Of a stretch of DNA of 64,000 bases, positions 36,731-46,586 are shown one piece after another; the stretch's first letter is position 1, and each line of letters starts with the position of its first letter. The translations under genes were made by a program, and so were the position numbers. The notes under the pieces are model-generated. The model made no database searches. It saw only the letters and a program-made list of their open reading frames with translations, and was not told the origin of the DNA. Where the stretch lies: contig LNGK01000007.1 of NCBI GenBank assembly GCA_001510575.1, forward strand, positions 924,151-988,150, read 5' to 3'. This DNA comes from Knoxdaviesia capensis. Lineage: Eukaryota > Ascomycota > Sordariomycetes > Microascales > Gondwanamycetaceae.

Positions 36731-38266
36731 ATGCGTCGGCTCTTGTTGGTAGCGGCGTTTCTCTCGCTCTTTTCAGTCTTTGGCCTGGCTGCTCCTCCGT
36801 ATACGCATCATGACTACCATCACCCGGGATCAATCTCCTATGATCACTACCATGTGTATCTAATTGCTCCGGAGTCCTACGACATGGCCGAGACTTCTGA
36901 CGTAGTCCACCGTCTTGAGACCCTGAGAGTCTTTCCAATGGAATCTGAAGGCCCCCGTTTGACTCTTCTTGTTCCGCCGGAGAGCGTGGCCGGCTTCAAA
37001 GAGCTGCCGCTGACGCACGCCCTCGTCTCTGACGATCTGGGCAAGCTGATCAGAGACGCTGGAGCAGACTCGAACAGCCTTGCCGGTGAGTTGGTGACGG
37101 GAGACGTGAGAAAGGAGTGCCTGGTCAGCTGGCGAACACAAGGATGATGCTAACCTCCATTCTGAGTAGCGGTCAAATTCAACGGCCTCCCAGGCGTTGA
37201 CTACTTCCGCTCATACCGTTCTTACGACGATCACGTTGCATACTTTAATGCTCTCCACAAATTCTTCCCTGACAACTCGAAAATCTTATCTATTGGACAG
37301 TCGTATGAAAACCGCACGATCTACGGCCTCCACCTCTGGGGTGACCATGAACCCGGAGAGAAGCCTGCTATCTATTGGCACGGAACTGTCCACGCGCGCG
37401 AGTGGATTTCTGCAATGGTATGTATAGACATCTCCCTTTGGCTAGAGACAACACGTAACTGACGGCGGCAACTGTGTCTTCCAGGTCGTTGAATTTCTCA
37501 CTTACAGCCTGGTCACCGGTTATGCTAATGACACTGATGTCAAGAAGATTCTTGATTCATACGACTTTTATATCTTCCCCTTTGTGAACCCTGATGGTGA
37601 GACAAATGCGGAACTTCCACACACAAAGGGTGTCGGCTGACAGCATAACCCCCTCCCAACATAGGATTTGTCTATACCCAAACCACTGACAGAATCTGGC
37701 GGAAGAACCGCATGCCCCGGTCGAACTCAAATTGTGTGGGAACTGACCAGAACCGAAACTGGCCGTACAAATGGGAAGTGCCTGGAGGTGCTTCCACAAA
37801 CCCTTGCAGTGAAATTTACAAGGGCGAAGAGCCTGGCGACACGTCCGAGATCTCCAGCATCGTCAAGTTCACCGAAAGCCTTAGCGAAGGGCCGGGCATC
37901 AAGTTGTACATTGACTGGCACAGCTATGGCCAGTATATTCTCGTCCCTTGGGGCTATGACTGTAATCTCAAGCCTGACAACCTTGAAAAGCAGATGGAGC
38001 TGGCCGAAGGGCTTGCATCATCAATCCAATCGGTTCGAGAGAAGAGGTTTACTGTCGGTCAGGCGTGTTCGGCCCTGTACGCCACCACGGGAGACAGTGT
38101 TGATTACATGACCGCGGAGGCTTCTGTCGAATATGCCTGGACAATTGAGCTGCCTCCTAGAGGCGTGGGTACTGTGGGATTCTTGCTTCGGTCCAGCGAG
38201 ATTCTGCCCACAGCTTCAGAGCAGTGGACAGCCATGAAAGAGCTGCTTCTGAAGTTGGACGACTGA
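36731..38266 (+). CDS. Secreted M14 metallocarboxypeptidase (A-type), preproenzyme
   Basis: Zinc exopeptidase removing C-terminal hydrophobic residues outside the cell. Exons: 36731-37085, 37170-37417, 37485-37596 and 37665-38266; introns 84, 67 and 68 nt; 438 aa. A signal peptide covers residues 1 to about 21 (MRRLLLVAAFLSLFSVFGLA). An activation-peptide-like segment follows to about 115, then the catalytic domain. Zinc ligands are H193 and E196 in GTVHAREW and H324 in DWHSYGQ; the catalytic Glu is E400 in TIELPPRG. The substrate-binding DQNRN (266-270) is present. The position equivalent to residue 255 of bovine carboxypeptidase A is Val (ATTGDSVDY), which suggests A-like rather than basic (B-like) specificity. 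It resembles the fungal MCPA-type enzymes. The gene is convergent with pop4. Confidence 0.94.
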
Positions 38267-38472
38267 TCGGCTTATTTTTGGATCAAGCTGTTTTGCTCTG
38301 ATAGGAGGATAACATTCGAAATCTGGTGTGAGGGTGGTGGTGAAGCATGTTTTATGAATATTTGACTAACAATAGAATTTGGCATTAGAGCAGCCCAGCA
38401 TGAGATAGATACAGTATGTTAAGGACTGTATGTGAACCAAATGATCCTAGTGACGTACCTGTGGTCATTTCT

Positions 38473-39336
38473 TCACAATTTCTTCAGGAAGTGGTTCTTG
38501 AACTTCTTGTTTGCGCGGTCAGGGGCTCTGGTGAAGAGCTGGTCTCCATGGATTTCAAACACGAAACTGGTACTCGGAGCGGCCGAGTTAGGGGCTTCGG
38601 TGGCTGGCTTGGATACTGAACTTGACGCTTCTCCAACAGGTATATTGGGTTCACCTTTGGGCAACGGTGAGTCAAGAGGAACTACGACTCTGAAGATAGT
38701 GCCCTCTTTCGGGATCAGCTTGACGTGATTCTTCGGGGTGACAAGCTCAAAGGCGAACTTGGAGTCTTTCACCACGATGCCCTTAACGCCGACTCGGCTG
38801 ACACACGAGCTGCGGGACACCTCGACCTCGGCGCCATGAAACTCGGCGCTGGCAAGTTTTGCCGACGCAGACGTTGCGGCCGCCGATGAAGCACCGGCCC
38901 CTGGGGTACCGACGAAGATGTCCGCGCCAAGCAAGTCGCGGATGTACGCGAGCCAGAGCTGGTGCAGCGGGGCGAACACCGCATACGAGCGCTTGGCGGT
39001 GGTGCCGGCGCCATGGAGGTCGGCGGAGCGCACATCGTACAAGCCGCGACGGCGGCGCTCGGCGGCGCTGATGGGCGGCGGGTGCGGCACGGCAACGCCA
39101 CTGGGGCCGGTAGATCGGCCCTGGGCCTTGCGGCGGCGCTCGCGGCGGCGCTCGCGGGCGTTGGCGGAAGTGGGCGGCGGCGAGGACGGACGGAGGTAGA
39201 CGGAGCGGAACTGGAACTTCTCGGCGTAGATGCGGGCGGCGGAGGATGGGGAGTGGGCGTGGGCGAGGAGGGACTGGATCACGGCGGTGCCGGTTGGGGG
39301 AGGGGGCGAGCGGGCGGGGTCGCGGTCGGGGGACAT
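38473..39336 (-). CDS. pop4: Pop4/Rpp29, RNase P and RNase MRP protein subunit
   Basis: RNA-binding subunit of nuclear RNase P (tRNA 5' processing) and RNase MRP (rRNA processing). A single exon of 287 aa, near the 279 aa of the yeast protein. A basic, Arg-rich segment (about 61-98) precedes the Sm-like core, seen as LLGADIFVG (135-143), SRVGVKGIVVKDS (180-192), VTPKNHVKLIPKEGTIFRV and the family end FEIHGDQLFTRAPDRANKKFKNHF. Two low-complexity inserts (Ala/Ser around 145-165 and Ser/Pro around 235-256) interrupt the core. Only 20 nt separate the start codon from a 30-N gap, so its promoter and leader are incomplete. It is divergent from the acyltransferase gene. Confidence 0.93.
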   Translation of the reverse strand: MSPDRDPARSPPPPTGTAVIQSLLAHAHSPSSAARIYAEKFQFRSVYLRPSSPPPTSANARERRRERRRKAQGRSTGPSGVAVPHPPPISAAERRRRGLYDVRSADLHGAGTTAKRSYAVFAPLHQLWLAYIRDLLGADIFVGTPGAGASSAAATSASAKLASAEFHGAEVEVSRSSCVSRVGVKGIVVKDSKFAFELVTPKNHVKLIPKEGTIFRVVVPLDSPLPKGEPNIPVGEASSSVSKPATEAPNSAAPSTSFVFEIHGDQLFTRAPDRANKKFKNHFLKKL

Positions 39337-39972
39337 TCTGACGAGAGAGCTAAGGGNNNNNNNNNNNNNNNNNNNNNNNNNNNNNNGGGGGGGGAGATAA
39401 AGGTGTTAAAGGAGGGGAGGGGAACCAATCTGGGGGTTGAAGGTGTCGGGAGAGCGTTTGGGGCTGGGTTGATGGAGGTCAGAAAACGAGATAGCTTGAG
39501 CTGAACCCTAAAGAGAGGAAAAAAGAAGGAAAAAAAAATGAAAACTCGGTACCTGCAATCCCCGCTTAAGTGCATTCCCCACAGTTATGCACTTAGCGAG
39601 AACCAGCCAAAACCACCAAACCTCACCAACCGCGACATCATGCGCTTCGGCTTACCTCGGGACTTCTTTTCTCGGTTCCCTTTTTGTGTGTTCAATGAAT
39701 CAATCCTTTTCTCAATTTCACATGCCACAGTCGACAACTTGAGAACCTGTTTTACCTGTCTCTTTTTTTACAGGGGACCTGATAGTGCAGATTTCAGTCT
39801 TATAATCCAAGATTTTCTCCACTCATTAACCCGCATCTTCCTTGACCCTATTCTCTTACCCCGGAATATCGTGGAGATTATGGTGTGACGGCGCTTGTGC
39901 TGAGAGAAACGCGTTCCCCTTTTCCCGATTTAGACGTCCGAACTCGGCCAACGACCAGATCAGACCGCCTCG
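39337..39972. other. Divergent pop4/acyltransferase promoter region with gap
   Basis: 636 bp between two outward-facing genes. It contains the N gap (39357-39386) with G8 on its right side, an AACCCTAA box at 39504-39511 and T-rich tracts. No gene is visible. Confidence 0.7.
39357..39386. other. Assembly gap (30 N) beside a G run
   Basis: Thirty N flanked by GGG on the left and G8 (39387-39394) on the right. The missing sequence is probably a G-rich homopolymer or quadruplex-forming tract of unknown length. Confidence 0.95.
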
Positions 39973-42066
39973 ATGGCTCAGAAACCCAACAATGACTCGT
40001 CGGCTCCGGACCTGCAGATTCTCGGAGACGAGATCACGCTGCAGCCCAGCGGCTATGTGAAGCCGGAAAAGGGGAGAGATGACGAGAAGGAGGAGGCGTT
40101 GATGAAGCATATGGCACGGTTCCGGTCGGAGCCTCTTCAGTAGGTTTCCTCTCTCTTGGCTAGCTGGTCATGCTGTTCTCGCACCTCCGGCTTTATCCTG
40201 ACCTGGCTTGCCTTCTCCTAAAATCGCAGGTTCCTTCGCGAAGTATCGTTATATGTCTCCGGAACCGGATGGCGAGCCTACGACAACATCATCGGCCAGC
40301 CGATGTTCTACGCGGGCTTCTCCGAACAAATGAAGCAATCGGTTCTCTCGGCCCCACTGCTCCAAGCCCGAATTACCGATCTCGCCCGGAAGCAGGTGGC
40401 AGCCGAAGAGCGCGACGGCCTGCTCAGCAAGAAGGGCAAATACTCGGCGGCGCGGAAAGCCCAGCGACTGTCGGCGTTGGAGACCGGACTGCTCGAGCTG
40501 GCGGATGTGCTGACTGACCGCATGATCTGCAAGTTCGAGAGCAAGACGTTCATCCGCGGCGCATACTACCTGACCACGCAGTTGACGCTGCGGGCATACC
40601 ACCAGGGCATCCACGTATCCAGCGAGGAGGTGCTCCGGCTGCGGACAGTCGCCGAGGAGGCGCAGCGGCGGAAACAGAGCATTGTGTTTCTGCCGTGCCA
40701 CCGCTCGCACGTCGACTACGTGTCGTTGCAGGTCATCTGCTACCGGCTGGGGCTCAGCCTGCCCACCGTGGTCGCAGGCGATAACCTGAATATCCCGCTC
40801 CTGGGCAGTTTCCTGCAACAGGCCGGGGCCATGTGGATCCGCCGGTCGTTTGGCGATGACGTGCTGTATACTACGCTGGTGCAGGCCTACATCGACACGC
40901 TGCTGCAGAAGGGGTACAACCTGGAGTGCTTCATCGAGGGCGGTCGTTCGCGAACCGGAAAGCTCCTGACGCCGAAATTCGGCATTTTGAGCTTTATCCT
41001 CGACAGTGTGCTGTCCGGCCGTGTTGAAGATGCCATCATCTGCCCCGTCAGTACGCAGTACGACAAGGTGATTGAGACCGAGGGCTACGTGACGGAGCTG
41101 CTGGGTGTGCCCAAGAAGAAGGAGAACCTGGCGGATTTCCTGTCGGGCGGATCTTCCGTGCTCTCGCTGAAGCTTGGCCGTGTAGATGTGCGGTTCCATG
41201 AGCCGTGGAGTCTGCGGAAGTATATTGATCAACAGCTCCCGCAGATCACATCCCCAGCGCCGCCGGCTGATCTGGGTCCGGGCGGCGGAGCTGAAGCCAT
41301 TGCGGTGCGCCAGCTGATTCTGCGCAAGCTTGGGTACCAGGTGCTGAGCGATATCAACGATGTCTCGGTGGTGATGCCGACGGCGCTGATCGGAACGGTG
41401 CTATTGACTCTCCGTGGCCGCGGCGTCGGCAAGGAGGAGCTGATGCGGCGCGTCGAGTGGTTGACGTGCCGTGTGCGGGCCAAGGGCGGGCGGGTGGCTC
41501 ACTTTGGCAACGCGCCGCTTTCCGAGATTGTCGATCGTGGCCTGGACGTGCTGGGCCGCGACCTCGTCGGCGTGGTCGATGGCCTCGCCGAGCCGACATA
41601 CTACGCCGTCGACCGGTTCCAGCTGTCGTTCTACCGCAACATGACCATCCACCTGTTCATCTCTGAGGCGCTGGTGTGTGCCGCCATGTACACCAAGATC
41701 AAGCAGGGCGGCGGCCCCGCGGTGCAGGCGATCTCGTACGAGGAGCTACGCAAGCATGTGCTGTTCCTGTCGAGCATATTCCGCGGCGAGTTCATCTTCA
41801 AGGGTAATGGCCTCGAGGAGAACTTGGAGCAGACGCTTCTGGGGCTCGAGGCTGACGGGGTGATCCAGCTGGAGCGGGAGCCGGCCACCCCTCCGGCCGG
41901 GGCGCAGGCGTCGCCGAAACAGCGGATCGTGAAGCTGGGGTTGTCGGATGACGAGCGTCGGGCCGGGCGGGAGAACTACGATTTCTACTGTTTCTTGATC
42001 TGGCCGTTCATCGAGTCGAGCTGGCTGGCGGCGGTGTCGCTGATGGGCCTCGCGCCGCCGATGGAA

Positions 42067-42105
<39 letters not shown>

Positions 42106-42657
42106 CAGTCGGATCAGAAGCCGGAATTAAAGCCGGCGGCCGAGGGCAGCGAGGACATCTGGATTGACCTATCCAAGGCGCACAACAGCGCGCAGCTGCT
42201 CGGCAAGACGCTGTACCACCAGGGCGACCTGAGCTACTTCGAGTCGGTGAACAAGGAGACGCTGAAGAACGCGTACCTGCGGTTCGAGGAGGAGGGCATC
42301 ATCCAGGTGGTCAAGTCGCGGGAGACGAAGACGCCGCCGCGCATGCGGGTGACGCCGGAGTGGCGGGCGCAGCGGGACGCCGGGGCCGCGGGCGGCGCGC
42401 TGCGGGCCGAGGGCCGGCTGTGGGACTTTATCGAGGGCATTGCGGCGTGTCGGCGGGAGGGCAAGAACCGGCGCGATGGCGCCACGGTCGGCGCGCGGGT
42501 GCTCCGGCTGGCGGACGAACTGGGGGCCAAGTTGTTTGCGGAGGCGCAGGCGCGCGAGGGCCGGTTGAGTAAGGAGGACGAGGCGGAACTGGCGGCGAAG
42601 AGCGCCAAGGGCGGGGATCGGCGGCGGAAGCTGGACAAGCGGGCTTCGCACCTGTAA
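39973..42657 (+). CDS. GNPAT/PlsB-type acyltransferase (dihydroxyacetone- or glycerol-3-phosphate), probable peroxisomal
   Basis: Acylates dihydroxyacetone phosphate or glycerol 3-phosphate at sn-1. Two exons: 39973-40139 and 40230-42657 (intron 90 nt); 864 aa. All four acyltransferase blocks are visible: HRSHVD (H213-x4-D218), GAMWIRR (255-261), FIEGGRSRTGK (290-300) and CPVSTQYD. This is the PlsB/GNPAT class, not the yeast Gat1/Gct1 class. The C-terminus ends in SHL, which fits the PTS1 consensus (S/A/C)(K/R/H)(L/M); animal GNPAT is also peroxisomal and ends AKL. A CAG/CAA tract (42071-42109) encodes about 13-14 Gln in the C-terminal half, a region of unclear function. The start is the first ATG of the short exon 1. 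Substrate preference cannot be read from the sequence. Confidence 0.9.
42071..42109 (+). repeat. CAG/CAA repeat encoding poly-Gln in the acyltransferase
   Basis: About 13-14 consecutive Gln codons, mostly CAG with one late CAA, in a linker after the catalytic region. Confidence 0.85.
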
Positions 42658-42963
42658 GGAGAGTTCCGCTCCTCGGTGCAAGGAGTGGTTGGTAATTCTT
42701 GAGTGCGTGTTTTGTTTCCACCTCGCAAGAGGTTCAGATGATGACGAAAAGAGTGTATGGTAGCATGGTCGACGTGACATATTCGGGTATTCAGGCGCGA
42801 TTGCATTCGTATTTATATATAGTGTACATAATATAATCTACAAGACCTGGGTGAAAAGAAAAGTCTAGGACAGTATGGTCCCGTCTATATCCCAATCCCG
42901 AACGAAGTCAACAAAAAAGGAAATGCTATGCTGGATTATACTATACAGAGACGAAAAGTCTGT
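42658..42963. other. Convergent 3' region, acyltransferase/pan6
   Basis: 306 bp between two stop codons. It holds the 3' flanks of both genes, including AT-rich stretches around 42810-42840. No gene is seen. Confidence 0.7.
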
Positions 42964-44241
42964 CTACTCTGTTGATGGCTTCGGAGCCAGAATGATGTTA
43001 TCAATCAGACGGACCAGCGGGCCACCACTGTGGCCGAGATCTTCGCCGTCGCGCGGCTCCTCAACCGGCAACATGCGCACCGCACCGCTGAGAATGGCGC
43101 CGCGGGCCGGGTCGATGTCGTCGATCTCCTGCATCGACTCCGGGTCGGACAGCGCCAGGTAGTCGATTTCGAAGAGCACGCGGTCCTGCGGGGCCAGGGC
43201 GGCCTGCTCGGCCAGGATGGCGTCGGCGGTGCGCACGGCCTCGCCGAGCACGCGGTGGCGCGAGCGGTGGCCGGCGGCGAGATAGGCGGACTCGGCGGCG
43301 CGCAGGGCGCGGTTGAGCACGGTGGCGACGGCGCGGCGGCGGGTCCCGAGGTACATATTGCGCGAGCTGAGGGCGAGGCCGTCGGGGGCGCGCACGGTCG
43401 GCACGACGGCGACGTGCAGCGGCATGAGGAAGTCGGACACCATGCGGCGGATGACGACGGTCTGCTGCACGTCCTTCTGGCCGAAGTACACGCGGTCGGG
43501 CTGCACGGCGTTGAACAGCTTCATGCACACGGTGGCGACGCCGCGGAAGAAGGTTGGGCGCGAGGCGCCCTCGAGCACGTCGGCCACGGGCGTGATGGTG
43601 ACGAAGCTGCCCTTGGAGTCGACAGCCTGGCCCGGGAAGCCCGACGGGTACATGTCGGCCGTGGACGGCGCGAACACGGCGCTGATGCGGCCGAGCACGG
43701 CGCCGGAGTCGGCGAGCTCGCGGTCGAGGGCTGCGAGGGCCGCCATGTCGTCCGCCCAGGTAGCCGGGTACGAGGCCAGGTCCTCGGTCAGGCCGAACTG
43801 TGCCGGGTTGATGTACAGGCTGACCACCACGTGGTGGGCTTCGGCGGCGGCGGCGCGCATGAGGGCGAGGTGGCCGGCGTGCAGGGCGCCCATGGTCGGC
43901 ACGAGGGCGACGATGCGGCGGTCGTGGGCGAGCGGGCGGCGCCAGGCGCGCAGGGCGTCGACGGAACGGAGGATGCGGATGGAGGTGGAGGGGACCTTTT
44001 CGGGGGTGGTCGACGAGGGCGACGGCTTGCAGGCCGACAAGGGCGGTGTGGACGCCATTGTGCGGGCACGGCTTGGGGATGGCCGTGCCGGGCTCGGACG
44101 GTGCTGGGGGGGATGGGATTGGCGGGCGGGAGAGGGGGTGTGGGCGGCGGCGAAGAGCGAAAAGGCGCGCAACGCGCCTCGGGGCGCGTGGACGGCGGAC
44201 ACGGGGCGGCGGCAGGCCAGGCCGGCGAGGCGCGCGGGCAT
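42964..44241 (-). CDS. pan6: Pantoate-beta-alanine ligase (pantothenate synthetase)
   Basis: Joins pantoate and beta-alanine with ATP to give pantothenate, the vitamin B5 precursor of CoA. A single exon, 425 aa from the upstream ATG. The class-I-synthetase-like ATP site reads VPTMGALHAGH (114-124), followed by YINPAQFG, VYFGQKD and LALSSRNMYL, all family hallmarks. The first 60 residues are rich in Arg, Ala and Ser with almost no acidic residues, which looks like a mitochondrial presequence. A second in-frame ATG (44058, giving MASTPPLS) lies just before the conserved domain and would give a cytosolic form of 364 aa. There is heavy GC at third positions. The gene is convergent with the acyltransferase and divergent from the FAD dehydrogenase. 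Confidence 0.95.
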   Translation of the reverse strand: MPARLAGLACRRPVSAVHAPRGALRAFSLFAAAHTPSPARQSHPPQHRPSPARPSPSRARTMASTPPLSACKPSPSSTTPEKVPSTSIRILRSVDALRAWRRPLAHDRRIVALVPTMGALHAGHLALMRAAAAEAHHVVVSLYINPAQFGLTEDLASYPATWADDMAALAALDRELADSGAVLGRISAVFAPSTADMYPSGFPGQAVDSKGSFVTITPVADVLEGASRPTFFRGVATVCMKLFNAVQPDRVYFGQKDVQQTVVIRRMVSDFLMPLHVAVVPTVRAPDGLALSSRNMYLGTRRRAVATVLNRALRAAESAYLAAGHRSRHRVLGEAVRTADAILAEQAALAPQDRVLFEIDYLALSDPESMQEIDDIDPARGAILSGAVRMLPVEEPRDGEDLGHSGGPLVRLIDNIILAPKPSTE

Positions 44242-46586
44242 CGTCTCGGAGCTTCGGGCGGGTCTCGGAGGTGGTCGTGTGAGGGACCAGAGTTGGGAAT
44301 TGTGTGGTGGGAATCGGTGGATACGGGGGAAAAGAGAAGAGGGGGGAAAGAGGAGAAAAATTAGAGAATGAAAAAACCAAAGGAGGGGACACCTCAACTG
44401 GGCGGAATTTATAGGTTCTTGGTGGAAGAGGAGACTTCCCCCCTGGGAAATAATTTGAAAGCTGTGATGTGAACTTCGGCGAAGATTCAAGGCCAGTTGG
44501 ATGATCGTGTCTTTTTTTGTGTCGCATTGATTTGTGGGGTTTAACCCTAGTTGTGAATTTTGGTGGGGCTATCAGGCAGGTGGCTGCAGGTGGTGTCAGC
44601 TGGCAGTAGAAAGTGCCGTGTCAAGGGGCCTGCCCTGTAAGTGTGCTGGCTGTGATGAAAAAGACGAAGAAGGAGACGGCAAGGAGCTTGAACGGCGGAA
44701 GAGCTCCTTCTATGTGATCACCCGTTTCACGCACACAAGTTGGGCAAGCCCTAACCCTGAAATCATTCAGCGAATTGGGGCAGGTGCACAGTAATGTCTA
44801 GATTTGTATTCTCTTCGTCTGAAGTTCGTGCTCCGATATCCTGGATCAAGCTTTGCACCACTATCACCATCGCCGATATCCGCGGTCTGGTCGAAAGATA
44901 TCGGCGCTGAGATGGCCGGATCTTTCCGCGGTGGGCGATGCGATGGGCATCTTTCGACGACGGAAAAGCACATGTCAAACACCAAGGAGCATAACTGCTG
45001 CAACGATTGCCGACGCTGGAGTTGTGACTGGGTGAGCGCCAAACAACGCTGGGTTGGGTGACGATTGACAGGTCGACATACACCGAGCTGGAAGAGCAGA
45101 ACACTGAACCGCTTTCTGGGGGATTGATGGTAGGCTCACTCTGGGAATCCACCGTCGGCACTCGGTCTTCTCGGCATATTCGCCCCAAAACATGGAGAAA
45201 GCCCCAGAACGGGAAACTCTAGATGAAGGGGGAAATCCAATCCCGTCTCCCGCAGCAGCACCAGCCGGAGTTGGAGGTTTATTAATCTACTATTACTTCG
45301 CACCTGTATGCCGTGCACATCGCAAGTTCTTTTTCGCGGCCACAGATCACGACACCCAGCGAAACCAGCGGCACTTCATTCCGGGCGGTTCACTTGCACT
45401 CTGGGGTTGACAGTCTGACTGCATCAGCTGGTGCGAAGCCGTTTGCTCGGTTCTCGACGTGCTGGAAACAAGGCTCTTGATATGATGTTGACGACAACTT
45501 TTGAATCTCATACTTATATAGATCTCGACGTTCTGCATGTGTGATGATCTTCTCCAAATCTCCAATCCCTCAGCGGCGGCGACAGCGCTACTGCGACAAC
45601 AGCGATAGCCCTGATACCCGCCGACAGCCAGACGGCCCAGATGATTCTCGACTCGTTGTATCCACTCTGACGATTTTTCCCCAGCCAAACACCCCAGAGC
45701 TTGTGGGAATCGGGGAGTCTGGGGGAGGAGAGAGCATTTATAGGACCCTGTCCTCTCTCCACACGCTACAACCCACACACAGGCAGACTTGCTTGACTAG
45801 GCCGGCCGGTAGAGTGAGATCGGAGAGCCAAGCCCTTCTCGCCATGCGTTTCTGGAGAAGAAGCTTGGGTGGATCTGCTATAAAGCCTCGTTCTCCTCTT
45901 GTCTTGGCTGGCGAATCTGGGTTCCTTTCTTCTTAATTTATGTATTTTTTTTCCTCTCCTTCCAATCTAACAATCAACGACCTCTTCCATCTCTAGTTCT
46001 AGAAGTTGACTCTCGGCTTCAATCTGCGTCTGCTCCTTTTTTCGCTACACCATACTTACCGGCGCTGGTCTCTGCAGCATAAAAAGTCACAGCGACTTTC
46101 CGTACCTGTGCTTTCTCCGTCTCGCATATCCGCGGCAAACGACCGCTCGAGCCACAAGCTTTCGCAAGCTCGTTGAATCGTCCACCTGATTGTCGTATCA
46201 TCTCGATAGCTTCGTCGAGCTTGATTGTGGCCGATCTGACGTCTCTCGGGCTCAGTATCCCCGCCGATTCTTTCCGCCGACCACATTCAATCAGCCGTTT
46301 TATCTCGGCGCATTCCTGAGAAAAAATATAAAAAAATCCACTGTTGTGTCTTGCATTTTCTTTGGGTCAGTCAGGGTCGATTTTCATCGTTCCAAGGCTC
46401 GTCCAGATTCTTTTGCGTCACCTCGCTTTTTTTCGCCACTCCCAACTGCTTTGTCACAAATTGAGCCATCACCGTCGTACCATCGATTCGGCTTCTGGTC
46501 TCCCAATTGGAATTGCCTGTGTTTCGCTGGTAATTTCGCCTGACGCTTCATCACGTCGTTCATTTCTCCCCAGTTCACCATCAACC
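44242..46586. other. Divergent pan6/FAD dehydrogenase promoter region
   Basis: 2.3 kb with no supportable gene. An AACCCTAG box (44543-44550) and CCCTAACCC (44749-44757) are present. The last 600 nt before 46587 are pyrimidine-rich and stop-free in one frame from about 46344, but contain no in-frame ATG before 46587, so they are read as 5' leader. Confidence 0.65.

Noticed and set aside
43030..44364. 444-codon open frame antisense to pan6
   Set aside because: A low-complexity Gly/Ala/His/Val shadow of the real gene on the other strand.
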